17,062 nt of DNA, taken from Bacillota bacterium (lineage in GTDB: Bacteria > Bacillota > Clostridia > Acetivibrionales > DSM-1351). The notes below the pieces were generated by a model. That model searched no databases. It was given only the letters and a program-made list of their open reading frames with translations, and was not told the DNA's origin. How positions within the stretch are numbered: position 1 is the first letter of the stretch; each line of letters begins with the position of its first letter. The stretch is from the NCBI GenBank assembly GCA_023436485.1, contig JAEZIU010000276.1:1-17062 (forward strand), given 5' to 3'. The translations under genes were made by a program, and so were the position numbers. Positions 5,744-13,445 of the stretch are shown in pieces.

Positions 5744-8089
5744 ATGATAAAATGTTCCATTTGCAATAAAAATATAGCAGTTGTGTTTGTAACGAAAATT
5801 ATAGATGGGAAGCAGATTCAGGAAGGCTTGTGTGTAAGCTGTGCAAAGAAACAGAATTTACAGCCAATAGATCAATTACTGTCACAAACCGGTATGACAG
5901 AATATGAGCTTGATAATATAAGCAAACAAGTAGGAGATATGCTTGAAGAGATGGACGGGTCCGAAATAATGGAAGCAATGCAGGGAGACCCCGAAAACAT
6001 TAATCAGGCTAATCCTTTTTTTAGTATATTGAATAAGGCATTTCCCAAATCAAATGATATGGAGTTAAACAATTCTAATAAAAGTCTTCAACCACCCGAA
6101 CAGGGTAAAGACGGGGACGAAAAGGATAAAAACTCTACTAAAACCAAAGCTCAGGATAAAAAGACTGTTAAAAAGAAAAAATTTCTTGAAATGTACGGTA
6201 CAAACCTTATCGATAAGGCTAAAGAAGGAAGTATAGACACTGTAATAGGCAGAACCCGTGAAATTGAAAGAGTTATTCAGATTTTAAACAGAAGGACTAA
6301 AAACAACCCTGTATTAATAGGGGAACCCGGTGTAGGTAAAACTGCTATTGCGGAAGGCCTTGCATTAAGGATTGCTGAAAAATCCGTTCCTGCAAAAATA
6401 CAGAATTCTGAGGTCTATCTTTTGGATATGACCAGCGTCGTTGCCGGCACACAGTTCAGAGGACAGTTTGAAAGCAGGATGAAGGGAATAATCGAGGAAG
6501 CAAAGTCCTTCGGAAATATAATTCTTGTAATCGATGAACTTCACAATATAATGGGAGCCGGCGAGGCTGAAGGGGCAATGAATGCCGCTAATATTTTAAA
6601 GCCCGCATTATCAAGAGGTGAAATTCAGGTAATTGGAGCAACAACTCTGAATGAATACAGAAAGCACATTGAAAAGGATACCGCTTTGGAGAGGAGATTC
6701 CAACCTATAATTGTTGATGAACCGTCCATTGAGGAAAGTATTGAAATTTTAAAAGGTATCAAACATTACTACGAGCAATATCACAGAGTTAGAATTAGTG
6801 ATGATATAGTAAAGGCTGCAGTAAATTACTCTGAAAGGTATATTACTGATAGACTTCTTCCTGACAAAGCCATAGATGTAATAGATGAAGCAGGCTCCAG
6901 AGCGAACCTGAATAATACAAAACTGGCTGAACTTGAGTCATATAAGGAAGAACTGAAGAGAGTTCAAGAGGAAAAGGAATTTGCAGTTTCAGCCGATTCC
7001 ATAGAAGACTACCAGAAGGCAGCCGATTTAAAGGTTTATGAATGCAAACTTAATGAGCTTATTAAAGATATAGAAGATACCAGTAAAGACGTAGAACTTA
7101 CAGTAGAAGACATAGCAGCAGTAATAGAAGCGTGGACAAAGATCCCTATGCAAAGGCTCAGTGAGGGTGAAGCTGAAAAACTAATAAGTCTGGAAACACG
7201 AATCCATCAAAGGGTAATAGGACAGGAAAAAGCTGTAGAAGGCGTAGCAAGGGCAATAAGAAGAAGCAGGTCAGGTTTTAAAAAGAAGAAAAAACCATCG
7301 TCCTTTATTTTTGTAGGGCCGACAGGTGTTGGTAAAACCGAGCTTGTACGAGCACTTTCAACTGAATTGTTTGGTAGCGAGGAAGCACTGATAAGACTTG
7401 ATATGTCCGAATACATGGAAAAGCACACAGTTTCCAAGTTAATTGGTTCACCTCCGGGATATGTGGGCTATGATGATGCAGGTCAATTAACAGAAAAAGT
7501 AAGGAGACGACCGTATTCAGTAATACTTTTGGATGAAATTGAAAAGGCTCATCCTGATGTATTCAACATGCTGCTTCAAATTCTTGAAGACGGAAGGTTG
7601 ACAGATAGCCACGGTAAGACTGTAAACTTTGAGAATACTATTATTATCATGACATCAAATGCAGGAACTAATTTTAAATCCGGTGGCATAGGTTTTTCAA
7701 ATAATACCTATACTGCTCTTGAAAGCAGGGTACGAGATGTAATAAAAGAAACTTTCAGACCGGAATTCCTCAATAGAATAGATGAGATAATTGTATTTAC
7801 TGAACTTGGAAAAGAGGAACTAAAGAAAATAATTGATCTGATGTTGGAAGAAGTTTACCATGAAGCCGGTGAAAAGGATATCAGAGTAAATGTGTCCGAT
7901 AAGGTTAAAGAATTCATACTGGAAAAAGGATATGATGCTAAGTTTGGAGCAAGACCTTTAAGAAGAACAGTACAGAACTATATAGAGGATCGCTTATCCG
8001 AAGAGTACCTAAAAGGTACGATAAAAGAAGGTTCTCTTGTAGGTATAGATTTGGATGAAAATAATGAAGTAACATTAAAAATTGTGTGA
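5744..8089 (+). CDS. clpE: ClpE-like AAA+ unfoldase with N-terminal zinc ribbon
   Basis: A 781-residue Hsp100 ATPase that should unfold damaged proteins and feed them to ClpP. The N-terminus is a small zinc ribbon, C4-x2-C7 and C30-x2-C33, like ClpE and McsA, in place of the double Clp_N repeat of ClpC. A charged, Lys-rich linker follows (about 105-148). AAA module 1 has Walker A GEPGVGKT at 193-200, Walker B VIDE near 262-265 and GATTLNEYRKHIEKDTALERRF downstream in about 298-320. A short coiled middle region (about 395-440) holds a UVR-like motif (EELKRVQEEKEFAV...YQKAADLK). AAA module 2 has GPTGVGKT at 525-532 and LDEIEKAHP from about 596. A Clp C-terminal domain ends the protein. An ideal AAGAGGTG precedes the ATG. 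It is somewhat longer than Bacillus ClpE, mainly in the linker. It stands alone between its own promoter and terminator; mcsB and ctsR are absent. Confidence 0.88.
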   Translation: MIKCSICNKNIAVVFVTKIIDGKQIQEGLCVSCAKKQNLQPIDQLLSQTGMTEYELDNISKQVGDMLEEMDGSEIMEAMQGDPENINQANPFFSILNKAFPKSNDMELNNSNKSLQPPEQGKDGDEKDKNSTKTKAQDKKTVKKKKFLEMYGTNLIDKAKEGSIDTVIGRTREIERVIQILNRRTKNNPVLIGEPGVGKTAIAEGLALRIAEKSVPAKIQNSEVYLLDMTSVVAGTQFRGQFESRMKGIIEEAKSFGNIILVIDELHNIMGAGEAEGAMNAANILKPALSRGEIQVIGATTLNEYRKHIEKDTALERRFQPIIVDEPSIEESIEILKGIKHYYEQYHRVRISDDIVKAAVNYSERYITDRLLPDKAIDVIDEAGSRANLNNTKLAELESYKEELKRVQEEKEFAVSADSIEDYQKAADLKVYECKLNELIKDIEDTSKDVELTVEDIAAVIEAWTKIPMQRLSEGEAEKLISLETRIHQRVIGQEKAVEGVARAIRRSRSGFKKKKKPSSFIFVGPTGVGKTELVRALSTELFGSEEALIRLDMSEYMEKHTVSKLIGSPPGYVGYDDAGQLTEKVRRRPYSVILLDEIEKAHPDVFNMLLQILEDGRLTDSHGKTVNFENTIIIMTSNAGTNFKSGGIGFSNNTYTALESRVRDVIKETFRPEFLNRIDEIIVFTELGKEELKKIIDLMLEEVYHEAGEKDIRVNVSDKVKEFILEKGYDAKFGARPLRRTVQNYIEDRLSEEYLKGTIKEGSLVGIDLDENNEVTLKIV

Positions 8090-8100
8090 TAGTTTTTATT

Positions 8101-8137
8101 AAAATAGCAGCGAGAATTTAACTCTTGCTGCTATTTT
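8101..8137 (+). terminator. Terminator after the clpE-like gene
   Basis: AAAATAGCAGCGAGA (8101-8115) pairs with TCTTGCTGCTATTTT (8123-8137) over 15 positions with one G-U wobble and a seven-base loop. The T-rich end of the stem plus ATTGTT forms the tail. It sits 11 bp after the stop codon. Confidence 0.88.
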
Positions 8138-8184
8138 ATTGTTAATAAATTACAGATAGTAAAGAATTATTTAGTTGTTATCTG

Positions 8185-8214
8185 TTGCAATATATGCCTA
8201 ATAGTATTTATAAT
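8185..8214 (+). promoter_or_regulatory. Candidate promoter of the cuaDSR-like operon
   Basis: TTGCAA (8185-8190), an 18-bp spacer and a perfect TATAAT (8209-8214) lie 74 bp ahead of the cuaD-like start. This would allow basal, unactivated expression of the signalling genes, as expected for a sensing system. Confidence 0.5.
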
Positions 8215-8288
8215 GGTATATGGTATGTTATCCTCGTTCTTAATAGTAGACAAAATGGCTATATAAAATAAGAATTGGAGTGAAACAA

Positions 8289-9587
8289 ATGCAACGCTCA
8301 AAAAATCTTTTATGTTTAGTACTATTTACATTAGTTGGTATTATGTCTGTTTCTTGCAGTAGTAACAATCAGTATGCATCAGATGCCCGTAACAGCAAAA
8401 TTACTCACACTGAAACCAGTACAATAAGTTTAATGACAAGTTGGGGCGGTGTTGACAGCAAAGCTGGTTGTTTGATGGATTTACTGGATAAATTTGAAAA
8501 CGAAAATCCTACTATAAAAGTTTCCAATCAGTCTATTTTTGGAGATGAATATTTGCCTACTCTTAAAACAAGGTTTGCGTCAGGTAACGAACCCGATGTT
8601 TTTGGTTTATGGCCGTGTTCTGATATAAAATATATGATCAGGGCAAATAAGCTTGCTGACCTGACGGACATGCTTAAGAAGGACAACGAATGGATGGAAA
8701 GTTTCAAGGGAAATTACTTTGATTTGACTACATACAATAACAGAATATTTGGTATACCGTTTGAGCTTGTATTTGAAGGTATGTTTATTAATAAGGATTT
8801 ATTTCAGCAATTTGGTGTAAAAATACCCCAAAATTACGAGGAGCTTAAAAATGCAATAAATATATTTAATAAACACAACATAACCCCTATAGCCTATAAT
8901 GCTACAGCGGAAGGTTCATATATATATCAGAACATGATTGCCAGCCTCGGAGGCAACGAAGGGGTAGAAAAGTATATAGTTAATAATAAAATAAATAAAT
9001 GCTATATTGATGCAATGAAATATATGAAGGAACTATATGAAATGCATGCATTTCCGGACGATTTAATATCTATTACAAGTGAAGATCGTAACAATCTTTT
9101 TATAAAGAAACAAGCGGCCATGATAGTTCAGGGTTCATGGTTTGCGGCATACTTTGGTAAGTTTGATAAAACAGTTGAAATGATACCGTTTCCGGCCATG
9201 GGAAATGGAAGTAATAAAATACCTGCAGGTTTAGGCGGAGGGACCTTTTACATAAGTAAAAGCGCATGGGGTACATCCGAAGGCAAAGAAAACACGGTAA
9301 AACTTATGAAGTTTCTGACATCAAAGGAGACATCAGACTACTTATACAAGGAATCGGGCTTATTCAGTACATTAAACATATCAATGGAAACCCCATATAA
9401 CGCACTTGCAAAGCAAAGTATCGGTGTTTATGAAAGAACTTCTGAACAGGATCGGTGTGCCATTCCTGATCATGTAATAGATAGAAGCACATGGGAAAAG
9501 GTTATTGTTAAGGAGTTTCCAAATTATCTTGATAATAAAATATCTGCAGAGGATATATGGGAAAAAGCTTTGAATAAATTGCAATGA
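8289..9587 (+). CDS. cuaD: Sugar-sensing solute-binding lipoprotein (CuaD-like)
   Basis: A 432-residue family 1 extracellular solute-binding protein. A basic N-terminus and hydrophobic stretch lead to the lipobox-like MSVSC, with C23 as the probable lipidated residue, so it should be anchored outside the membrane. The mature part has the typical binding-protein opening SLMTSWGGVDSKAGCLMDLLDKFENENPTIKV and a later GGGTFYISKSAWG. I chose ATG 8289 rather than GTG 8280: GGAG at 8277-8280 lies eight bases before the ATG, whereas GTG would overlap that site. It has no permease genes directly beside it and is followed by sensor kinase and regulator genes. It is therefore inferred to be a sensing partner for the kinase rather than an uptake protein. 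That fits CuaD of the R. cellulolyticum CuaDSR three-component system (remembered, not searched). Ligand, probably cello-oligosaccharides, is inferred. Confidence 0.85.
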   Translation: MQRSKNLLCLVLFTLVGIMSVSCSSNNQYASDARNSKITHTETSTISLMTSWGGVDSKAGCLMDLLDKFENENPTIKVSNQSIFGDEYLPTLKTRFASGNEPDVFGLWPCSDIKYMIRANKLADLTDMLKKDNEWMESFKGNYFDLTTYNNRIFGIPFELVFEGMFINKDLFQQFGVKIPQNYEELKNAINIFNKHNITPIAYNATAEGSYIYQNMIASLGGNEGVEKYIVNNKINKCYIDAMKYMKELYEMHAFPDDLISITSEDRNNLFIKKQAAMIVQGSWFAAYFGKFDKTVEMIPFPAMGNGSNKIPAGLGGGTFYISKSAWGTSEGKENTVKLMKFLTSKETSDYLYKESGLFSTLNISMETPYNALAKQSIGVYERTSEQDRCAIPDHVIDRSTWEKVIVKEFPNYLDNKISAEDIWEKALNKLQ

Positions 9588-9641
9588 TTTTTTTAATATC
9601 ATTTTGAAAATTATTTGCGAGCATTGGGATATGGTGGAATA

Positions 9642-11525
9642 ATGATAAATAAAATTACTTCAAGCATGTTTTCTAAAATAATTAGAAGTTCACAATTTTA
9701 CAAAAACATATCTATAAAAAAGAAGTTACTGCTTGTAGTAAACCTACAAATTCTAATACCTCTTATATTTGTAGGTTTTTTTGCATACAAGAGTTCTGAG
9801 GAAATTATCAACAGTAATTCTCTATCGTACTCCAACGATGTACTTAGCTCTATCGGATTAAGGCTTCAGGATACGGTAACGAATTTGACTAACATATCCG
9901 GTGACATAAGTATGGATAAAAACATATACGACGCTTTAATCAGTTATGACACAGGTAATAACAATAATGATCTGACGGAAATGGGTATTCATGAAATAGA
10001 TTCTCAATTAACAAACCTATTTATAACTGTAAAGGGCAACAGACCGGAAATTAATTCTGTTTGTATAGTATCTGACAGCGGATTAGTTCTGCCGAGACGG
10101 TTTCCAAGTACTGATTCGGAGCTAAGATCAGTAGTGAACAGAGAATACTCCCGAATGAGTGAAAAAGCTGATGAAGTTAGCAGAAGGGCAGCCTGGTTCT
10201 TTGAAACGTCATCAGGAGTTGTCAAGAATGCTTATTTAGTCAAAAAGGTATACAACAGGGACGATTATACAGAAATAGGAATGTTGGTAGTCCAAATAAA
10301 AATGGAAGCTTTGAAGGATGTTCTAAAGGGACTCGAGTCTGAGGTAATGCAAAATACTACAATCCTTTCACCAAGTAATGATATAATTGTTTCAAAGAAT
10401 AAATCAGTATTGGAAAGATATAAATCCATAATAAAGGATACACCGTATGATGAGGACTCTTTTATAGATCAGGAAAATAATATTTTTGTTGCTTATACAT
10501 ATTTAAAAGATAACATTAACTGGAGAATAGTTACATTTGTTCCTTTGGACGAACTATATTCAGATGTAAATAAGTTGAGAAACAGGATAGTTATGCTATG
10601 TCTAGCATCTATTATAATATTATCTGTAGTCAGTATTTACATGTCATTTGATATGATAAAACCAATCAACAGGTTGGTCAAAGCTATGAAAAACATGAAC
10701 ATAAACAATATATCTGACAGTTATATAGAGGTAGATAGAAGCGATGAACTTGGCTTCCTCCATAAGACCTTCAATAACATGGCTAAAGAGATTGACCATC
10801 TGGTTACATGGATTTACAGGGAACAGATTACTCGTAAAGAGGCTGAGTTGAAAGCATTACAGTCACAAATAAATCCGCATTTCCTCTTTAATACACTGGA
10901 GTCAATAAATTGGATGGCACAATTAAATAATGTCCCTGAGATAAGTGATATAGTAACAGATCTTTCTGCACTACTTGAAGCCAGTATAGGAAGGGATGAC
11001 AGGCTTATACCAATAGAGGAGGAGTTTATGTATATAGATAAATACATATCCCTCTTAAAACGTAGATTTGAAGATAAGATAACACTGAAAAAAGAAATAG
11101 ATCCTCAGGTTCTATATATAAAGATTCCAAGACTTTTGATACAACCGTTAATAGAAAATGCTGTATATCACGGAGTGGAAAACAGCAGAGAAAAAGGTGT
11201 CATTATGCTGAATGCCCGAATACGGGAAGATTTAATAATATTAGAAGTAATTGATAACGGCAACGGAATATCAAAAGAAGATCTTGAAAAGTTAAATAAG
11301 AGCCTCGAAATGGATAATGATACATACTTTAAATCTCTTAGAGATAAGAAGAATAAAAGCATTGGTATAGATAATGTCAATAGAAGAATCAAACTCTTCT
11401 ACGGTGAAAAATACGGTATCAAAATAGAGAGCAGTGTTAACATATTTACTAAAGTAACGGTTTCTTTACCGCTTCAAACATTCAACACTAAGGAGAGTTA
11501 TTATGTACAAGGTTCTAATAATTGA
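9642..11525 (+). CDS. cuaS: YesM-type sensor histidine kinase (CuaS-like)
   Basis: A 627-residue membrane kinase of the LytS/YesM class. TM1 is at about residues 29-48, an extracellular domain of about 265 residues follows (probably Cache-like by position; no clear motif seen), and TM2 is at about 315-337. Next come a HAMP-like linker and the His_kinase domain with QSQINPHFLFNTLESINW, H413 being the predicted phosphorylation site. The ATPase domain has N-box IQPLIENAVYHG near 497, IDNGNGIS near 537 and SIGIDNVNRRI near 573. The start at 9642 is chosen because GGTGGA precedes it, though with only a three-base gap. An in-frame TTG at 9615 lacks a ribosome site. It begins 54 bp after cuaD and overlaps cuaR by 23 bp. 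It is inferred to read ligand-loaded CuaD and phosphorylate CuaR. Confidence 0.9.
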   Translation: MINKITSSMFSKIIRSSQFYKNISIKKKLLLVVNLQILIPLIFVGFFAYKSSEEIINSNSLSYSNDVLSSIGLRLQDTVTNLTNISGDISMDKNIYDALISYDTGNNNNDLTEMGIHEIDSQLTNLFITVKGNRPEINSVCIVSDSGLVLPRRFPSTDSELRSVVNREYSRMSEKADEVSRRAAWFFETSSGVVKNAYLVKKVYNRDDYTEIGMLVVQIKMEALKDVLKGLESEVMQNTTILSPSNDIIVSKNKSVLERYKSIIKDTPYDEDSFIDQENNIFVAYTYLKDNINWRIVTFVPLDELYSDVNKLRNRIVMLCLASIIILSVVSIYMSFDMIKPINRLVKAMKNMNINNISDSYIEVDRSDELGFLHKTFNNMAKEIDHLVTWIYREQITRKEAELKALQSQINPHFLFNTLESINWMAQLNNVPEISDIVTDLSALLEASIGRDDRLIPIEEEFMYIDKYISLLKRRFEDKITLKKEIDPQVLYIKIPRLLIQPLIENAVYHGVENSREKGVIMLNARIREDLIILEVIDNGNGISKEDLEKLNKSLEMDNDTYFKSLRDKKNKSIGIDNVNRRIKLFYGEKYGIKIESSVNIFTKVTVSLPLQTFNTKESYYVQGSNN

Positions 11526-13119
11526 TGACGAATCCATAATACGGAAAGGCATCAAGAACATTATTAATTGGAAACAGCTTGATTGCGAGGTTTGTGCAGA
11601 TGCCTGTGACGGTATCGAAGGAATTGAACTGATAAAAAAATATCTGCCGGAAGTAATTATAACAGATATTCGTATGCCTGGAATGGACGGGCTTGAAATG
11701 ATCAAGCAGGTAAAGGAAATTGTTCCAAACACGAAAATAATAATACTAACGGGGTACAGGGATTTTGACTATGTGCAGAAGGCTATCAAATGTGGAGCAT
11801 TTGATTTTCTCCTTAAACCCTCAAAAATTGAAGAACTGACTTCTGTACTGGCAAAGGCAGTTAATGAATTAAATGAACAGAAGAGCAGGCATAATGAGAT
11901 TGAGCGGTTCAGGAAGCTTTTTGAGCAAAACATTCCCGTACTTAGAGAAAAACTTCTTTATGATATTATATATGGACTTAACACAAGTGAAAATGAAATA
12001 TATGAAAAAATGAAGCTCTTTGATATATCCATAAGAAATTTTGTTTTGGTTGTAATGGAAAACGACTACAATGATAAATCAAACAGTTCTTTGTATGATA
12101 AACACCTGTACCAATTCGGAATTGTGAAATCCTTTGAAGAAATATTTGCAGAGAATTATGAAGTATTGAGCATCATGCTCAGTAGTAACAGAGTGGGTTT
12201 TATAATACAGAAATCTGACAACCTGCCGCTGGATATTGAAAAGGTAAGTGAAAAATGTGCTTACCTACAGGAGGTTATAAATAGTGGATTCGGTTTCACT
12301 GTTACCATAGCTGTCAGCTCAAGCGGAAAAGAAGCACTGGAACTTCCCGATAAACTAAAGGAGTGTCTGGGATCATTGGAATATAAGAGTTATATGGGAG
12401 AAAACTCTATTATTCAGTACAGCGATCTGAACTCATTTTTCAGATATGAAGATTACTCCATTCTGGACAAATATCAAAAACAACTCATTGAAAATATAAA
12501 ATCAGGAAATGAGCTTGGAGTAAGGGAACATACAAAACTCATATCTGATTATCTGACAAATAACAATATAAACATACACTATATGCGGAATTTCTATTAT
12601 ACAACATTGTCTTCAATAAACAACATAAGAATATCAGTTTCATCGGTGGATACGGACAAAAAATATTCAGAAGGTGAGGATATAGCAAGTCTGATAAAGC
12701 TCATAGAAAAAACCGATAAAGCAGAAGAACTAAACTCGCTACTGGAAGAAGTAGCTATAAAAATCGCATCAAAGGTGAACAGCTTTAATAATAAAAGTAT
12801 AAAGCTCATATTACGCAAAGCTATAGACTATATACAAGAACATTACAATGAACAGGTAACTCTTAACGAAGTAGCAGAAAATATATATGTAAGTACCTTT
12901 TATATAAGTAGGATGTTCAAAAAGGAGCTTGGCAAAAGCTTTGTAGATTACCTTAACGATGTTAGGATTGATAGAGCAAAGGAACTTCTAAAGGATGTAA
13001 GATATAAGACCTATGAAGTAGCAGAGAAGGTTGGTATATCTGATCCGCACTATTTTTCAAAGCTATTTAAAAAGTATTCAGGAATGACACCATCTGAATA
13101 CAAAGACAGTTTATTTTAA
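11503..13119 (+). CDS. cuaR: YesN-type AraC-family response regulator (CuaR-like)
   Basis: A 538-residue cytoplasmic regulator. The receiver domain (1 to about 120) has the acidic pair D9/D10 in LIIDDES, the phosphoacceptor D55 in IITDIRMPGMDG, T83 in ILTGYRD and K105 in FLLKPS. A central region of about 310 residues has no obvious motif. The C-terminal 100 residues form two AraC helix-turn-helix motifs, VTLNEVAENIYVSTFYISRM near 449-468 and the YEVAEKVGISDPHYFSKLFKKYSGMTPSEY segment at the end. AAGGAG lies seven bases before the ATG, inside the end of cuaS, so the pair is translationally linked. It is inferred to activate the cuaABC transporter operon directly downstream. No ligand is predicted, because the signal comes from the kinase. 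Confidence 0.92.
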   Translation: MYKVLIIDDESIIRKGIKNIINWKQLDCEVCADACDGIEGIELIKKYLPEVIITDIRMPGMDGLEMIKQVKEIVPNTKIIILTGYRDFDYVQKAIKCGAFDFLLKPSKIEELTSVLAKAVNELNEQKSRHNEIERFRKLFEQNIPVLREKLLYDIIYGLNTSENEIYEKMKLFDISIRNFVLVVMENDYNDKSNSSLYDKHLYQFGIVKSFEEIFAENYEVLSIMLSSNRVGFIIQKSDNLPLDIEKVSEKCAYLQEVINSGFGFTVTIAVSSSGKEALELPDKLKECLGSLEYKSYMGENSIIQYSDLNSFFRYEDYSILDKYQKQLIENIKSGNELGVREHTKLISDYLTNNNINIHYMRNFYYTTLSSINNIRISVSSVDTDKKYSEGEDIASLIKLIEKTDKAEELNSLLEEVAIKIASKVNSFNNKSIKLILRKAIDYIQEHYNEQVTLNEVAENIYVSTFYISRMFKKELGKSFVDYLNDVRIDRAKELLKDVRYKTYEVAEKVGISDPHYFSKLFKKYSGMTPSEYKDSLF

Positions 13120-13149
13120 GTTTATTACAATAAAAAGAGGTGTACAATA

Positions 13150-13278
13150 TTGACCTTTAATGGAAATAATTGCACGCAACCATGTTTTGGCAAAGGACAA
13201 AATTTGACCTATAATTTCAAAAAACAATGGAAATCGTCAAAAAAGACACATATTTGTAAGAATATGTGTCTTTTTTAG
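13150..13278 (+). CDS. Possible 42-residue small ORF overlapping a terminator
   Basis: A TTG-started frame of 42 codons (MTFNGNNCTQPCFGKGQNLT and on) has AGAGGTG nine bases upstream. Its stop codon lies on the last bases of the intrinsic terminator, so the final 13 codons form the hairpin. Codons 1-4 and 19-22 are a near repeat (TTGACC then TTTAAT or TATAAT). It encodes four cysteines and matches no family I recognise. It could be a leader-type peptide, the last small gene of the cuaDSR transcript, or chance. Only the ribosome site and in-frame repeat support it. Confidence 0.2.
   Translation: MTFNGNNCTQPCFGKGQNLTYNFKKQWKSSKKTHICKNMCLF
13239..13276 (+). terminator. Terminator between cuaR and cuaA
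   Basis: AAAAAAGACACATATT (13239-13254) pairs perfectly with AATATGTGTCTTTTTT (13261-13276) around a six-base loop. The 3' arm ends in six T. Its symmetry would make it work on both strands. It separates the signalling operon from the transporter operon and implies a separate cuaA promoter downstream. Confidence 0.93.
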
Positions 13279-13445
13279 TGCAATTTCTTGCCATACCTAT
13301 ATAGTCAAGATATTAAAACATAAAGCAACATTATCTATTTAGAAAGAAAGGCTATTTTTATAGAATTAATGTTGCAAAGTGCTTTAATGGCACTAATGTA
13401 AGCATTTCAATATGAAATTGCTAAAACAAAAAGGAGGATTTTAAA
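13277..13445 (+). promoter_or_regulatory. cuaA promoter and leader region
   Basis: This gap must carry the control region of the transporter operon. A possible promoter is TTGCCA (13288-13293), 17 bp, TATTAA (13311-13316), which is weak and so compatible with activation by CuaR. The remaining leader of about 120 bases holds an inverted repeat AGTGC/GCACT (13378-13394) and a small hairpin ATTTCA/TGAAAT (13404-13418). A consensus AAGGAGG (13431-13437) stands eight bases before cuaA. Upstream, from 13120 to 13238, lie direct repeats and the possible small ORF. The exact promoter is uncertain. Confidence 0.4.

Noticed and set aside
8280..8288. GTG start for cuaD giving MKQ ahead of MQRSK
   Set aside because: The GTG overlaps the GGAG ribosome site, which is correctly spaced for ATG 8289.
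9588..9606. T-rich stretch after cuaD as a terminator
   Set aside because: Only a five-base AATGA/TCATT pairing is available and no T run follows it; the kinase gene starts 54 bp later, consistent with one operon.
9615..9641. TTG start for cuaS adding nine residues
   Set aside because: No ribosome site precedes it; GGTGGA precedes ATG 9642, although with a short gap.
13397..13410. Possible catabolite (cre) site TGTAAGCATTTCAA in the cuaA leader
   Set aside because: The first half fits well but the central CG and the second half have about three mismatches to the consensus. Carbon control of this operon is plausible, yet this site is too weak to claim.
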